Part shown: in pieces, positions 32,701 through 44,700 of the stretch
Numbering within the stretch: position 1 is the stretch's first letter
Layout: every line of letters starts with the position of its first letter
Source of the DNA: Lepas anatifera
Taxonomy: Eukaryota; Arthropoda; Thecostraca; Lepadidae
Assembly (NCBI GenBank): GCA_034440635.1
Contig: JAOTON010001028.1
Coordinates: 1,437,501 to 1,501,500, forward strand
Length of the DNA: 64,000 nucleotides
Direction of reading: 5' to 3'
The notes under the pieces: model-generated
Seen by the model: the letters and a program-made list of their open reading frames with translations, nothing else
Databases searched by the model: none
What the model was told of the DNA's origin: nothing
Program-made: the position numbers and the translations under genes

Positions 32701-33950
32701 GTCTAATTGTTATTTCTCATCTAGCTTTTAAGGAGGGCGAGATCCGCCGGTCACGTCAGCTCCGCGGGGCGTGAGCATGACGTCACGTTGCCATGGTCAC
32801 CGCTGGTCACCTCATCTCCGTGACCACGCGGAGAGCACGAAGTTGGCAGTGGTTTAATTTCGACCTTCGCAAACGGCAATTTCTGAGCCAGATGAAATAT
32901 CGATCAATGGGTTTCGTGGCATGCTCTATCACATGGCGAATCTGTTCAAATGCCAGTATGAAGGCACAATATTACACTTAGAACATTCGTCTGGTGGTGA
33001 TGATTGTTGGAAATTTCCCCGAATGCTGTTTGTTGATGAATATTCATCACGGTGCACATATGACATGTGGAGAAAATATGCCTCCCGAATGCCCAAAAAT
33101 GGGTCCTACACGAGATAACAAGTTTGTGAGGCTCAACAAACACCTCAAGTCTTGGTCATTTTTTTGTTTGACTTTGTTGGGAGCATCGTCAAGGTTGATC
33201 GCATCTTCCAACATAAAGATAAAGTCCATCCACGTTATTTTTGCGATTTTGCGACACCGAGCTCAATAATAAGCCATGGGGCAGACCTCTCTCTGACTCT
33301 AAACCCCTCATGTTGAGGCGGGCGTCCCGGGCTCTAGTCCCAAAGAGTTCCCTAAACAAAACATGATCCGTTTCCTGTAGTCCCTCCAACAGGGTGCATG
33401 CTGATGACGTCATATGACCTTCACAATTATAACGTCAACAAACATACGTGGCTGGGGAGTGCAGGGGTTAGGTAACGCCTTTTTCAGGAGACTCGCTGAG
33501 ACTTGAACTCGGGACCTTTGACTCAGCATGGAAGCACTCAGAATTACTCAGCGAGCCGTCCCGTATTGTTTACTCTTGAATTAAGGGTAAATTACGTAAA
33601 TGGACACAGCATTTCCCTCGGAACTTGTGGCTTTCTTCGATGGTGATGCTACCGAACAATACCAAAGAAGAAACATGATCCACGCCTGTTGATCTGTCTT
33701 CACTGCATTGTGAATCGCTTGTCCGGCTTGTTTGAGAACGTTTCGAAGATAAATTTCCTCAGCCAGCTTTATGGATATCGTGTTGAATATTAAAAAACTA
33801 GTGAAATTACACAACACACCCAACCTTTATCTAGGTGATAAATATGAACCAAGCACAGGCCTCTTTACTTCACACTCTGTGAGCTCGCTTCAATATCAAT
33901 TGTTCCATGATTGAGGCTCTGCAAAATAAAAACGGCTTTCATCTCCTTAC
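32701..33950. other. intron between A4 and B4, little recognised
   Basis: A weak tRNA-like stretch lies at 33488-33562 on the minus strand (GAGTTCAAGTCTC B-box-like), and a TGACGTCA near 32779. Open frames are short and overlap in many frames, which suggests non-coding DNA. Confidence 0.35.
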
Positions 33951-34136
33951 TTGATCACGTTTGACGCGTACATCCAGCAGGCCAGCACCATTTTCGATGA
34001 TGAATCCCTCGTCGTTGCATAGTTGTGGTGCCACGCAGTCCTCGAACTCTGCAAAACACAGGATCTCTGTGCGCCGCGGCCGCGCCTCCCCGGGCGAGCA
34101 GCAGACCCCTCGCGGACCCCCAGCGGTGACGCAGTA
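33951..34136 (-). CDS. clip-knot exon B4 of the masquerade-like gene
   Basis: A 186-nt, phase 0-0 exon with acceptor ccggttgcag and donor CAA|GTAAGG. It reads YCVTAGGPRGVCCSPGEARP, then TEILCFAEFEDCVAPQLCND, EGFIIENGAGLLDVR, VKRDQ. The cysteine pattern (2, 12, 13, 27, 34, 40) and length equal those of B1-B3, but the sequence is clearly older: GGPRG, an Arg/Pro-rich linker, LDVR in place of LDIR. It is also more GC-rich. B1-B3 are near-identical copies made later; B4 probably represents an earlier duplicate outside the segmental array. Confidence 0.87.
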
Positions 34137-37100
34137 CTGCAACCGGGCACATCATTCAACTGCAGTCAGGGTAGGGGTTTTTGTGAAGGCCATTTGAAGT
34201 GACAAGTTAGTCTCTTCGTAGGCTTTTAACAAAATTACCGACTTTTTATAAGTGGCGCAAGATCGACAATAAATCGCACGTCTTTAAAGGGAGATACGCG
34301 AAAAATTTTATTGGCTATATGAAAAGGTTACAAAAGTTGTTTGAAGTCCTATTTTTTTTGCGAATTCGGCCTGCAAATGCCTTAAAATTGTCTCAAAGTC
34401 AACATTTCTGGACGACTTTACCGGTACACCTCATATCGATGTATATGACGTACACACGGCTAGGCTATCAATTTTCTAGAATTGGGTCATATCTATCCTA
34501 AATAGTGATGTAGAACTTTGGACTACTATAGAAAAAATTACCTTAGAAAACAACACTCCAAAACTCTTTTGAACCAGAAATATAGGGCTTAAAGAAATCA
34601 CAATTAACCAATCGAAGCCTAGGATTCTCAAACCGGGGTCCGTGACCTATCTGACGCAAAGTTTTGTCTCCCGGGGCTGAAGCAGAAAATGACTCAAGAC
34701 CCGCGGTCGAAACCGCTGAGACTTGAGTAATTATGTTTTTCCGTTTTAGGGCAAACTAATTCTTTTGTAGTTTTTAAAGCTTTTTAAAAATAATTCAATA
34801 CAAATACAGGAGAACAGACATTTGTAATGTAAAACATTACTTTTAACTTTAAATAGTTTTGGAAAGTAAGTGATGGGTGGCATGGGTAGTGATGGGCATT
34901 TTATCGAACTGTTAATCTATTTCGATAATAAGTGGTGGCCTCCCAAATTTTGCCGAAGATCAAAATAATTGATGTTTCATTATAGTTTTCAATGAGAACC
35001 CATTTTTGTATCTCCTTTAAGGGATATTGAAATTAAACAAATCAACTTCGTTTTCAACTTCATGTATTAAACCCATAGTGTAGCACCCCTTTAAGTCCAC
35101 TCAATCAGAGAATCCAGCCGTTGTCTCTACTTCTGCCCTCCGGTTTAGCCATATTATACTGACCAGTAATCGCGGACAAAACCTCCTACTTTGTCTCATG
35201 AATATCACGAAGTGGCAAACAAGACCAACGCTCTAAAGGACACTATTCGAGCTTGTTTCTTTTAGGATTTCTATCTCTTTGGGGGTGCCTCGGCACTCCC
35301 AATGATGTGCTAGGCACACCAGTGTTGATTTGGGCACCCCCACCAAAAGGTGAAGCAAGGTCTTTATATAGTGCATTAATAGAGGAAATTATCAACAAGT
35401 ACCTGTGCCACAGCGCTATAGTATCGTTCTGCAGATGACCTACAATTTAATATTCTACCAAACAACAGAAAGCCTCCGACATAATGGACAATAAACATCG
35501 ATCTTGTTTCGAATCCCGAATTCGATTTTGTGCCTTTTCACCATCCAGCACGGAGCAAAGTAGCACGTGTTTCCCCTCTTCTGGTACATTATCTGGTGGA
35601 ACTTCGACAGCGGTCCCTATTAGTCCTCACTTTTTGTAACTCATCCGACGGTTAGGTTTTATATTTATGAACATCTCTCTGATTTTTTTCCTCGGTTACC
35701 TTGGGACTGGGCCCCAATCTTCTCCACTCAGTAAAAACCCATCGTGACACTCCTAGCTTCAGCGAACTCGGCCGCCGGCTAGCCTGTGCTGACTGCTGTC
35801 GTCTCGCCTGTACCGAAGAACAGCCCCGGATGGTGTGGAAAATAATCAAGCCAATAGAGATCAAGGTATGGTTAGAAATGTTTTAAAAACATAATTTTAA
35901 TACGTCTCCTGGTTAATGGCTTTAAGCTATATCATTTTAATGGATACATTTCCGCTGAATTTCTCGCGATACAAGTGAACGCGCCTCCACCAATCAGCGG
36001 CCGCCATCCGCCGGCAGCCGCGATTGCCTGCGGGCACAGAGGTTCCAGAGGTCACGCTGGGCGCCGCTGACGCCAAGCTCAAGCTACGGTGGGTAGGGGT
36101 CGCGGGCGGATTGTAAGCCTACATGTGTTGTGTTGAAAATGGTGGTTGTTGTGCCTGGTGTCAGACTGAGGGAGGGGGACCGGTGTAGGAGACATTTTGT
36201 GCACGCGGGTAGATATATGGGTTAGGCGTTTGTGCAATGTACAGTGCCGATAACGCTGGAAAAACGTGAGTACCAGTTCATGAAATGAGTTCAGTATATG
36301 AGTATGCTTGGCGGACAAAATTGCAGGCACCACAAAGAGGGCCCAAGGCAAAGCACAAGATGCCCGAGGGAATTAACTGATAAGTATGTATATTTTAATG
36401 GTATAACCATCACTGTATTCCTTTAGCACATGCAATTCCCCTGCCAGTTACCCCGTTCTTTCCCTGTCGCCACCACTCGGGCTCCAGGCAGCCAGAAGCC
36501 ACTGTGCACGGCCGTCTAACCGCGATTATCTGACCTTTTATCCTTAGGCCTATAAAAATCGGTTTTTATGCTATAATACTCCACTCTAAATCTCCCGGGT
36601 GACGTCGCCGTTCCTAGTTAGTTATTTTTCATTATTATTCTTAGTTGTTAAAAGTTATGTACCGTTGCTAGATCAAGGCGTTCAACTCTCAGCATTCGCA
36701 TTATACCTAATGGGATGGAACTGAGGCAGTGGGTGACTTCATAAGTAGTGTCAAGCATTGAAATGGCGAATCATGGCGAAAGAAGTCCTTTTGTTGGTAG
36801 ATGTTGATTTTTCAGGTCAAAAGTTCCGTACTGACCAAAACAATACAGCGTACTATAATTTTGATACAGGGATGGGAGAAGACAATATCGTCATTATTTA
36901 ATGAAACATCAAGCAACGTTAATTAAATTATTTCGACCGGTTACAGTTTTTAAGGCAGTTTTTTAGTACGTTCAAAGTCTTGAAAATCGAATCGTGAAAT
37001 CTTTATAGCGCGCCACATGTCAGTGGAAACGGTAGCTGAACGGTTTCCAAATAAAACAGTATGTGGGCTGTTGCGTGAATTTTAATGAGCGGTACCATGC

Positions 37101-37456
37101 AGAGATGTAAACTTATATCTCTTTCGGGCTGTCCGGGCACCCGGGATGAAGTATCGAGTTAGTGTTAAAACACAGTTTAACTTTCATTGTACATCATTTT
37201 CAGGATTCAAAAGGACCGTGTGATGGCTAAAACAAAAGAAAATATTATGCTATCTCCTTTCATATGGTGGTCATTAAAATTTTCCTTCCTCAACTTTGGG
37301 CACCCCTAATGATGTTCGCAAATCCACACCCCTGCCTGGAAATATGTATTTCCGTTTGGTGGCAATAGGCTAATTGTTCATAATTCTAGGCCCCTTCCAA
37401 TTAGCGAGTGATCTCTTCTTACATTATGTTTGCAACCGATGACGAAAATTGCTGTT
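34137..37456. other. intron between B4 and A5, no supported gene
   Basis: Mostly AT-rich. A GC-rich, CpG-rich stretch lies near 35990-36090. Segments near 35280 and 37120-37330 (CACCCCTAATGATGT-like) resemble 60320-60360 inverted, so some dispersed repeat is present. I see no exon with the clip pattern on either strand. Confidence 0.4.
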
Positions 37457-38045
37457 TTAACCCTCGCCTCGGTGGGGTGGGTGGTGTGGGTTTTCTAGCC
37501 GCACCAAAAAAAACACAGCGCGAAGCCCCGCCACACTTGGCACACCTTTTTGTTGATTAATTTTGCAACGTTTCGCAAAATGCTAAGGTCAGGTCATATC
37601 AGGTCAGGTCACCAGTGCAGGTCAAGTTACCTCACCTCCAAAAAAGTTTAGGATAACATTAGTAATAACAGTGTGTTGGTCTATGTGCTTACCATTATTA
37701 TCGGTGCGCAACTCGTTCCGGTTATTACTCGAATATCTGGTCTGGACCGTGTTTAGCCGGAGTTTTGTTTATTTAAGGGCGATCAAACAATGCGCGCTGT
37801 CGGTTCTGATAACACACATATATTTATGCACGCTGCTGTGGCGTTATTGAACTTTTACAAATCTGGCGTACGAATTTCATGCTGGCGCATTCAACACAAC
37901 ACAGTGTTAATCTATCCAATTGAAACTCATCACATAATGGGCCCACCGAGCGATACAAAATATATTCTGGTATTTTTCCTATCGATGACCTAGGGTTAGA
38001 TACGGGTCATGACCTCTTCATTGGAAATGCATAGGAAAAACGAGA
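37457..38045. mobile_element. TTAA-type MITE, one end only
   Basis: It starts TTAACCCTCGCCTCGGTGGG at 37457 and has a decayed GC hairpin near 37540, an AGGTCAGGTCA cluster near 37592, and a segment (GGGCCCACC...ATCGATGACCT) shared with family A. It fades out near 38045 without a second terminus. Confidence 0.6.
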
Positions 38046-40015
38046 ATTTGGCGACAAAATGGCTGATGGCGACACTCCCTCCTCTGGAAGATGTGCTGGC
38101 TGTCGCCGAGAAGCTCGTCGGTTTCTAAACTAAAACATCAAGCTCTGATCGAGAAATGGGTGGAGACCTCAGCCACTCGCGTAAACTATGTTCGTCTTCT
38201 GCCCTGAGCTGAAACTAACTTAAGGTTAAAGATCAGATTTACATCTTGGATTGCACTCCTCTTCTTGCTCCGATGAACATCTTCCGACTACTTACTTGCT
38301 CCGATGAACATCTTCCGACTACTAACTCTAATTATTCTGGTATTTTACAAAGAACTTACCAACATGTCTGCTGATCAGTCTACAATTATACCGGCGAAAA
38401 CAAGACGAGGAAACCGACCCTGGCGTAAGCGTGGGTATCACGCACGCGTGGTTACGAACGTATTACGCAACATTCGAAGTGTTTTTTGTGTGCCGATTAT
38501 TTAACATAGTGTCTTGTCTATTGTATGTACATGGATTGTATTTTCGAACAATTAATGACATGCTAAGAATAGCCGCATGCCTATTGTGGAGTGCCCTGTT
38601 GCGATACAATAGGTAAGTAAATAAATAAACAAATACATATTTTTCGCTATCTGTGCAGATTCAGCCAACTTTCCTCTAAACAACTTTGAACCTAACCGTC
38701 CCTGCCCATGGGTCCGGAATGAATTGCGCCAACCAAGACCCCCTGTTTTCGCCAGCATTCCTCAGCAGCTGCCGTCCGGGAGTCACGAGAATTAGCAGGT
38801 GTTTGGTAAGCCACTGTGCCCTTCCAACAGACTTGTCGGACGCCAGGGTTTGAGGATAGCCAAAAACTAGGCCGCGCCTGGGCAAGTTGGCCAACAGCAT
38901 GGACGCCGTTCACGCTCGTCCTAAGCTTGATAACTGTTGAGCGATGGTGTAGGACTTGGCACGGTTCCTATAGATACGGTTCGGACATGACAGCCAGCTG
39001 ACTGCCTGATTTGGTAGCATGTTGAGGATATGGTAGTATTTCGGAGGGTTCTGTTCAAGATACCTTTGGTTCTTGTATCATAAGGAAGCATTCAGCGTTC
39101 TGATTGGTTGAGCGAAACGTTCGAAACAGAATTCTGAAGGAATTAGCATGAAATTCATCGTGGATTTTCCTTGTTAAAAAAACATGTCAGAGACTAAAAA
39201 CTGTACCCAGAAGATAGCCTGATGAATTTTACATACCAAAAATAAAAGATATACCCTTAAGCACAACAATAATTTTCCCACTGGCCCGTGCCCCAAACCC
39301 CTGCAAACAGTCCCATTGGAATTACATGTTAAATTTTGCTGCAAAAAAAACTATCAGACCCAGAAATGGAACCTTCAAAACCCACAGAATTCTAGAGAAG
39401 TATCTCATGTCCACCCCCTGGGACTTGGTCTCTGAGTGCGGTGCTCGTATCCCAGACGTGTCAACCGAATCAGCGCCAAAACGGCGGACATTTTAAGCTC
39501 TGATTGCCGTATAAATACTTGTCGGTCACAAATTTGTGACCGGAGGCGGTTCTGAAACTTGTCCGATCAGACAGGATAAACATTTTCGGTTGGGGTTCCT
39601 GGCTTTATGAAAGGCAAATTTTCCACAGACCTTCACTCACGCCAAAGGCTGATCAAATATGTCCACCTGGAGAAGGAACTGGGAAACGTTTGTGAGAGTA
39701 TCTACACCTAATATGACTAAATAAATATTAAATAATGGAGCTGACCACGATGTAACACAAGAAGGTGGACAAATTACAAAAGCAAGCAATAATTTTTTAG
39801 ACGTGGGGAAACATCAATTAGTGTCCAATTTGGGTGAATTATTTCACCCAGTGCACCCAGCGAGTGGGAGAGAAGACACAGCATTGTTTCTCCTTTGCTC
39901 GTCACTCCTCAAAATTCAGATCAATTTGACGATTACATATTATGGAGAAGAATGAGGAGAAAATGACAAACAGCAATTACTCGTACTCTCAGAGCATAAG
40001 AGAAAATCAATTTAC
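38046..40015. other. intron, no gene; short direct duplication at 38266-38330
   Basis: A sequence CTTGCTCCGATGAACATCTT plus CCGACTACT occurs twice in a row near 38268 and 38298. Nothing else is recognised. Confidence 0.4.
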
Positions 40016-40209
40016 CTGTTTGTTTTTGTCGAAGCGGATGTCGATCAGCCCTGCGCCGTCGGTGACGATGCGACCCTCGGCATCGCACAGGTCCGGGGTA
40101 ACGCACTCCTGATCGGCGCTGCACGTGATTTGGCGGGAGGGGGCGGTGGTGGGGGAGAGGGACGCTGTCGGCAGCAGACGCCCAGCTGACCTCTGCCATC
40201 CCGGCAACT
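40016..40209 (-). CDS. clip-knot exon A5, frameshifted
   Basis: The exon lies between acceptor tgtgttgcag and donor CAG|GTAAAT. It encodes SCRDGRGQLGVCCRQRPSP and, in the shifted frame, QITCSADQECVTPDLCDAEG and DGAGLIDIRFDKNKQ. Length is 194 nt. Like A1 it has five rather than six bases in the C-tract (plus-strand G run 40151-40155), which puts a stop in the exon. Its first 40 nt differ from the other A exons, while its last 150 nt are almost the same. It would be the first module after the 5' exon, so inclusion as read would end the protein early; phase symmetry allows it to be skipped. Confidence 0.75.
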
Positions 40210-40895
40210 CTGCAACACACAAACACGCAAAGGTAGCGCACACGCGAGGCCTTGAAATGCGCCGGATTAGCCAGCTTCCGGCTTTAGCGGAGGACATCTG
40301 GGTCGTTACCGGCTTGATCGGTGTATGAGTCAGGTAAGCCGGTCATGCAGTAACGGAAAACACAAAGCCAGCACACTCGCTGGTGGATTCAGAGGAAATC
40401 AGTGTAAAAATGTATCCCTCAAATCATCCATTAAAAAAAATTGGGTATGCTTTTTCGGGACTATGGCCATTCCCCAGCCCACCTTGCACGCCCTGTTCTA
40501 AATCCCCCTCCGTGTACGCCTCTACATCTTTAAACAGGACATCAATACGCAGAAATAAACAGGTTGTCTGGTTCTTGTTTCGTTAGTTAATGTTACCACA
40601 ATCTGACAGTTTCTGACAGGCGCCTGTTGCGGTTTAACACAAGCCAGAACTAGGACACTGTGAAGGAAGCAAATTTGTTTTACGTCCATCAATATGCTTG
40701 GATACAGGGAAGTTTTGAAAGTTAGAAAGGAAATTCCCTCACAAATTATCGTACAATTTGTAAAGTTTTACCAGCTTCACTGGTACATGTTTGCATAGAA
40801 CGCTTATGATCGTTGAAAGCAGAGGGGAAAGTACATCCCGGAACCGCTGAACTAGGAGGTTTTATGTTTGTTTGTTTATTGTATTGCTTTTTTCA
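40210..40895. other. intron, no feature
   Basis: No repeat, exon or RNA gene recognised. Confidence 0.35.
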
Positions 40896-41490
40896 TGTAG
40901 GGTGGGGTAAGACGCATACGTTAAGGGAGAATTCGTCTGTAGCGATCCTGTCGGGACGGAATTACTTTATTTTTTCTTCGTTAAGTTCTTTTATCGTTTT
41001 TCTACACTCAGATAGAAATTTGGGATTCTCACACGATGCAAAGTCTGCGAAATCTATTTTTTCTTGAGACCATGGAAAAAGGCGTTTTACCCCGATAACG
41101 GGGTAAAACACCCAAGCCCCGGATTAAAAGGCCGTCATAAAACTCCCAGTATATTGAACCTTTTCCTTCTCGTGAACAAATAGGAATATCATTATACTTA
41201 CGTTGTAAGACAATTCAGTGACAAATTTGGTAGGGTCAGCACATTTACATGGCATAGAGTACAATCGCAACTTTAAGGCAGATTGTTTTTGTGTCCGGGG
41301 ATGCAAAAAGCAACAAATGTTCGCTGAAAAATACCAGAGTTTACTGGGTGCATTCAATCATGTCCAGGACGGGATCAGAAAGGCCGCTACCAGAAAAAAA
41401 TATTAGATGGATGCTACAGTTCTTACATCAGCCTGGACATAGGAGTAGGCGTCTTACCCAGGTGGGCGCGTTACCCCACTCTACCTTACT
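40896..41490. mobile_element. TIR element (GGGTGGGGTAAGACGC ends), probable TA target
   Basis: Left end GGGTGGGGTAAGACGC and right end GCGCGTTACCCCACTC are inverted, each bordered by TA. A perfect hairpin GTTTTACCCCG-ATAA-CGGGGTAAAAC lies at about 41083. No transposase is visible. Confidence 0.5.
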
Positions 41491-41510
41491 CAATATGTTT
41501 ATTTTATTTT

Positions 41511-41606
41511 AATACCGTGATCAAGGTGGACTAGCCGAAACGTAGGCATGCTTATTTGTAATTTTTTTGTAAAAACTGATACAACAATCCCATTGTAAGA
41601 CCTCTT
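41511..41606. repeat. dispersed repeat shared with 31630-31725
   Basis: Carries GTGATCAAGGTGGACTAGCC then GAAACGTAGGCATG and AATCCCATTGTAAG. It has the same spacing as the other copy. Confidence 0.45.
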
Positions 41607-43499
41607 TTCACCAATTTGTGTTACCATACTGCTATAGATACAAGCTTTAATACAAATATTAAGACAGTTTCCTCATTCACAGGTGACAGTGCCTTCACAA
41701 ATACCTATACGGATCTAGAATTTTAAATCGGAAGGGGTACCTTGACCAGGGCGGAGTCATTTGGATCAAAAGGGCGGCATTTTAGAACGATGGGACACCA
41801 TCTTGGTCTGAGAGGTGCCATTCCGACCAGATGAGTGTCGCTTCCAATACTCGCATTGGAGGGGGCTCCAAGGCCCACACCTGTTTTTCTGAGGTGGCCG
41901 AATAAACATTTGCAGCCGAAAAATATTACTAGGCAATATGCCGTGCTGTTAGGTCATAGGTCATAGTGACCTTAAATGACTTTGACCTCAAAATTTCAGA
42001 GAAAATTTCACGGCACCTTCCCCTATGACCTTAGTCCACATTAAGTACATTCCCGGCCCTTTTACGCATGGTCGTTTCATTTCCCAACAGGCATCCAGCA
42101 CTACCCAGATTTCACTTTTACGACCTCGTTCGACTACGAAGATATTGACCTAGGTCAATGAAACTTGGCTATAATGAATACCGCTATCGCCACCACCCAC
42201 TCCCAAAATGTGCGTTTTTCAAACCCTCTTCGTTTTTAACTGCGCGTTGACGCCAGGCCCCTGTACACGGCGCTTGTTAATGCCATTTTTGAAACTCCTC
42301 CGCACTTAGAATGATGTATCGATAAATTTTCATGCGAGGAGTATGTGCTGCTGAAACATTTGTATCCTCGGAACTGTAATTTTTTATTGTGAAATAGAAA
42401 AAACCCAGCACTAATTCCGAGATGGATTTTGAGCCACCAGTCGAAGTCCAAATATTAAAAAAAATATAAAAAAATTACATTTTTGAAATCATCCCATTCT
42501 CAGCTTTTGAAGAGTTTATATTTCGCACATAAAGGGCCCTTTCCGGTGGCCAAACCGCTTGCGCGGAAAAAAACTGTTTAAAATTTAATATCGTGATTGG
42601 TAGACTTTTAAATCGGCCAATTTTTGACTATAGGCTTAAACCTATGAAGGGAGGTGTGTTAACTATAGCGGGAGGGCACAGCAATGTTCCGTATATTTGT
42701 ATAGTGTGTAATGGGTTGATTAAAGGGGGAATAATGTGAATACCTACTAGGGCAACGTGGTAAAGAAAGAAAAAACAAAAAACCGGACCATCCCGGGTGT
42801 TAAGGCTAAAAATGTGTTTGTTCCGGTGAACCGTGCAGTATGTAGGTAGGTTTGGATTTCACTGTCAAACAGCCTGGTACTGGAACAAGGTGGCTTGGTC
42901 CAAATAGGTTTGTAAAAAGCCGTAAACGTTGGATAGTGGAGACTTTTGACTCACGTCGCATGTGAATACCACACATCAGTACTCTTTAATGTTTAAACGA
43001 TATCGATTCAAGGGCCGCCGTGCAGTGATGAAACAAGGATCGCGTCTAAACACAGAGGCCAGACAACAGACGGGTCGATACATTCCAAGTAGTGGGGCGG
43101 CTTAGCAAACCTTTGTGCATTTTGTGATGCAAACACCCAATATGGCACATCTGTACATTAATATTTTGCAAAAGTTTTCAGATACTGGGTCACATGAAAC
43201 TTTCTCTTTGTCCACCATGTTGGATTTCAAAATTACCGCCACTTGAAATCTACATTTTCTATTATCTATGGCATAATAAAACTGTTCACTTGATCCTGGT
43301 ATGTAAATGTATGTTTTTGGGGGTAAGAAAGAATATGGTACAAATCACAACTTGGTATTGTCAAATATTGGCCGCCAATTTCTTCTTTCAAAGTTGCCGC
43401 CACTTACATCCTACGTTTGCCATTATCTCTGGTTATAATGCAGCCGTGGTGGTGGTGGACTCAGAAGCACCCATCGGGAAGGGGAGGGGGCGTTCCAGG
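41607..43499. other. intron 1, repeat debris, no gene
   Basis: The interval 41940-42180 has a run of AGGTCATAGGTCATAGTGAC motifs, as in the TTAA elements, without termini. Two similar segments near 43200-43430 both contain a 'CCGCCACTT' block. The 117-codon frame at 43194-43547 spans these repeats and is not convincing. Confidence 0.35.
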
Positions 43500-44130
43500 A
43501 GGTCAAATCTCTATAGAAAATATTTAAACCATTTTTTAGGTCACTAAAGGTCAATGTATGCCACTATAGGGATAATATGCAGCCGAAGGTTTTGACTCCT
43601 AAAATCTGAAATAGTAAAGATGGAGCAAAACAATTTAAAGGAATCCTCGCGGCAAGCCGAATCGAATGCTATATAATATGACCTTGCTATGTCAGATCGA
43701 GTCAAATCTTGGAGTTGATCTGACCTCAGGTCAGATCAATGTCAAATTAAGTTAAAATGCATATCATTACAACCAAAAGGATGAGGCAAACCGAATGCTG
43801 TTAAAATAAACGCTCTACAACCATCCATTTCTAAATTGTTCAGTTTAAATCATTTTCCCAATGTATTTCCAATGGAGTGGTCATGGCTCGTACCTGACCT
43901 TAAGTCATCAAGATAGAAAAATTCGTAACGTATTTTTACAGAACTTGGTGGGACCATTATGTGATATGAGTTTTAATCCGATATGTTCATCCAGTTCTGA
44001 CTTTGCAATGTTAACATTTTTTGAGGACCGGTTACTTGACCTGCACTGGTGACCTAACCTGAGATGACCCCACCATAAATTTTTGATAGTAGTTGCAATA
44101 ATTATCAGAGCAAAGGTACGTTACGGCAGT
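43500..44130. mobile_element. TTAA MITE, family A, internal fragment
   Basis: Matches the inside of 26381-27232 (GTATTTCCAATGGAG, AACTTGGTGGGACCATTATG, and others) but lacks both terminal repeats. It is more diverged than the complete copies. Confidence 0.65.
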
Positions 44131-44459
44131 GAACCAAAATAGGTTTTGCGCTAGCGTGTCGAGTGGAAAATTCAGCTCGGAATGTATGGCGAGTGAGTGG
44201 AAAATTCCCCTCAAAATGCATGGCGGAGTAAAAAATTTCCAATTTGGGTACTCAGGTGGCAAACTCTCAGAGCCCTTGTTTGTACTGAGGGATGGATATT
44301 TCCTTTAATTTTCTCAGAGTAAATGTTTTTAAATCTTCGCCAAGCAGCATTGTTTGACTGTTACCATGTGAAAAAAATTGGATTAAGCAGGTAAATCTTT
44401 AACAACTGAAAACCCCTGATGCAGTCTCCAATTATTTTTTAAGGCATTGGTGAATTGCC

Positions 44460-44700
44460 ACAAATAAAAAACTTTTTGGGGGCCTCTGAGACCAACCTTC
44501 GAGGAGAAAGAACTCTGGGAGCCACCAAGATCAACATTTGTGGGATGACGATCAACTCTTGGGGGGGGCTTCCCTAAACCAACTCTTGTGCCCCTCCTCT
44601 CCTCTCCCACACGACCAGCTCTAAAGGGCCCCTGAGACGATATATCGGGGCCCCCTTAGACCAACTCTGCAGGAGGGGCCTCCGAGACCGGCAGGTGGTG
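44460..44700. repeat. short minisatellite of the CTGAGACCAACTCT family
   Basis: About ten degenerate units (CCTCTGAGACCAACCTTCGAG, and others), the same family as 11770-13500. Confidence 0.65.

Noticed and set aside
43194..43547. 117-codon plus-strand frame
   Set aside because: It contains two copies of a non-coding repeat segment and no domain signs.
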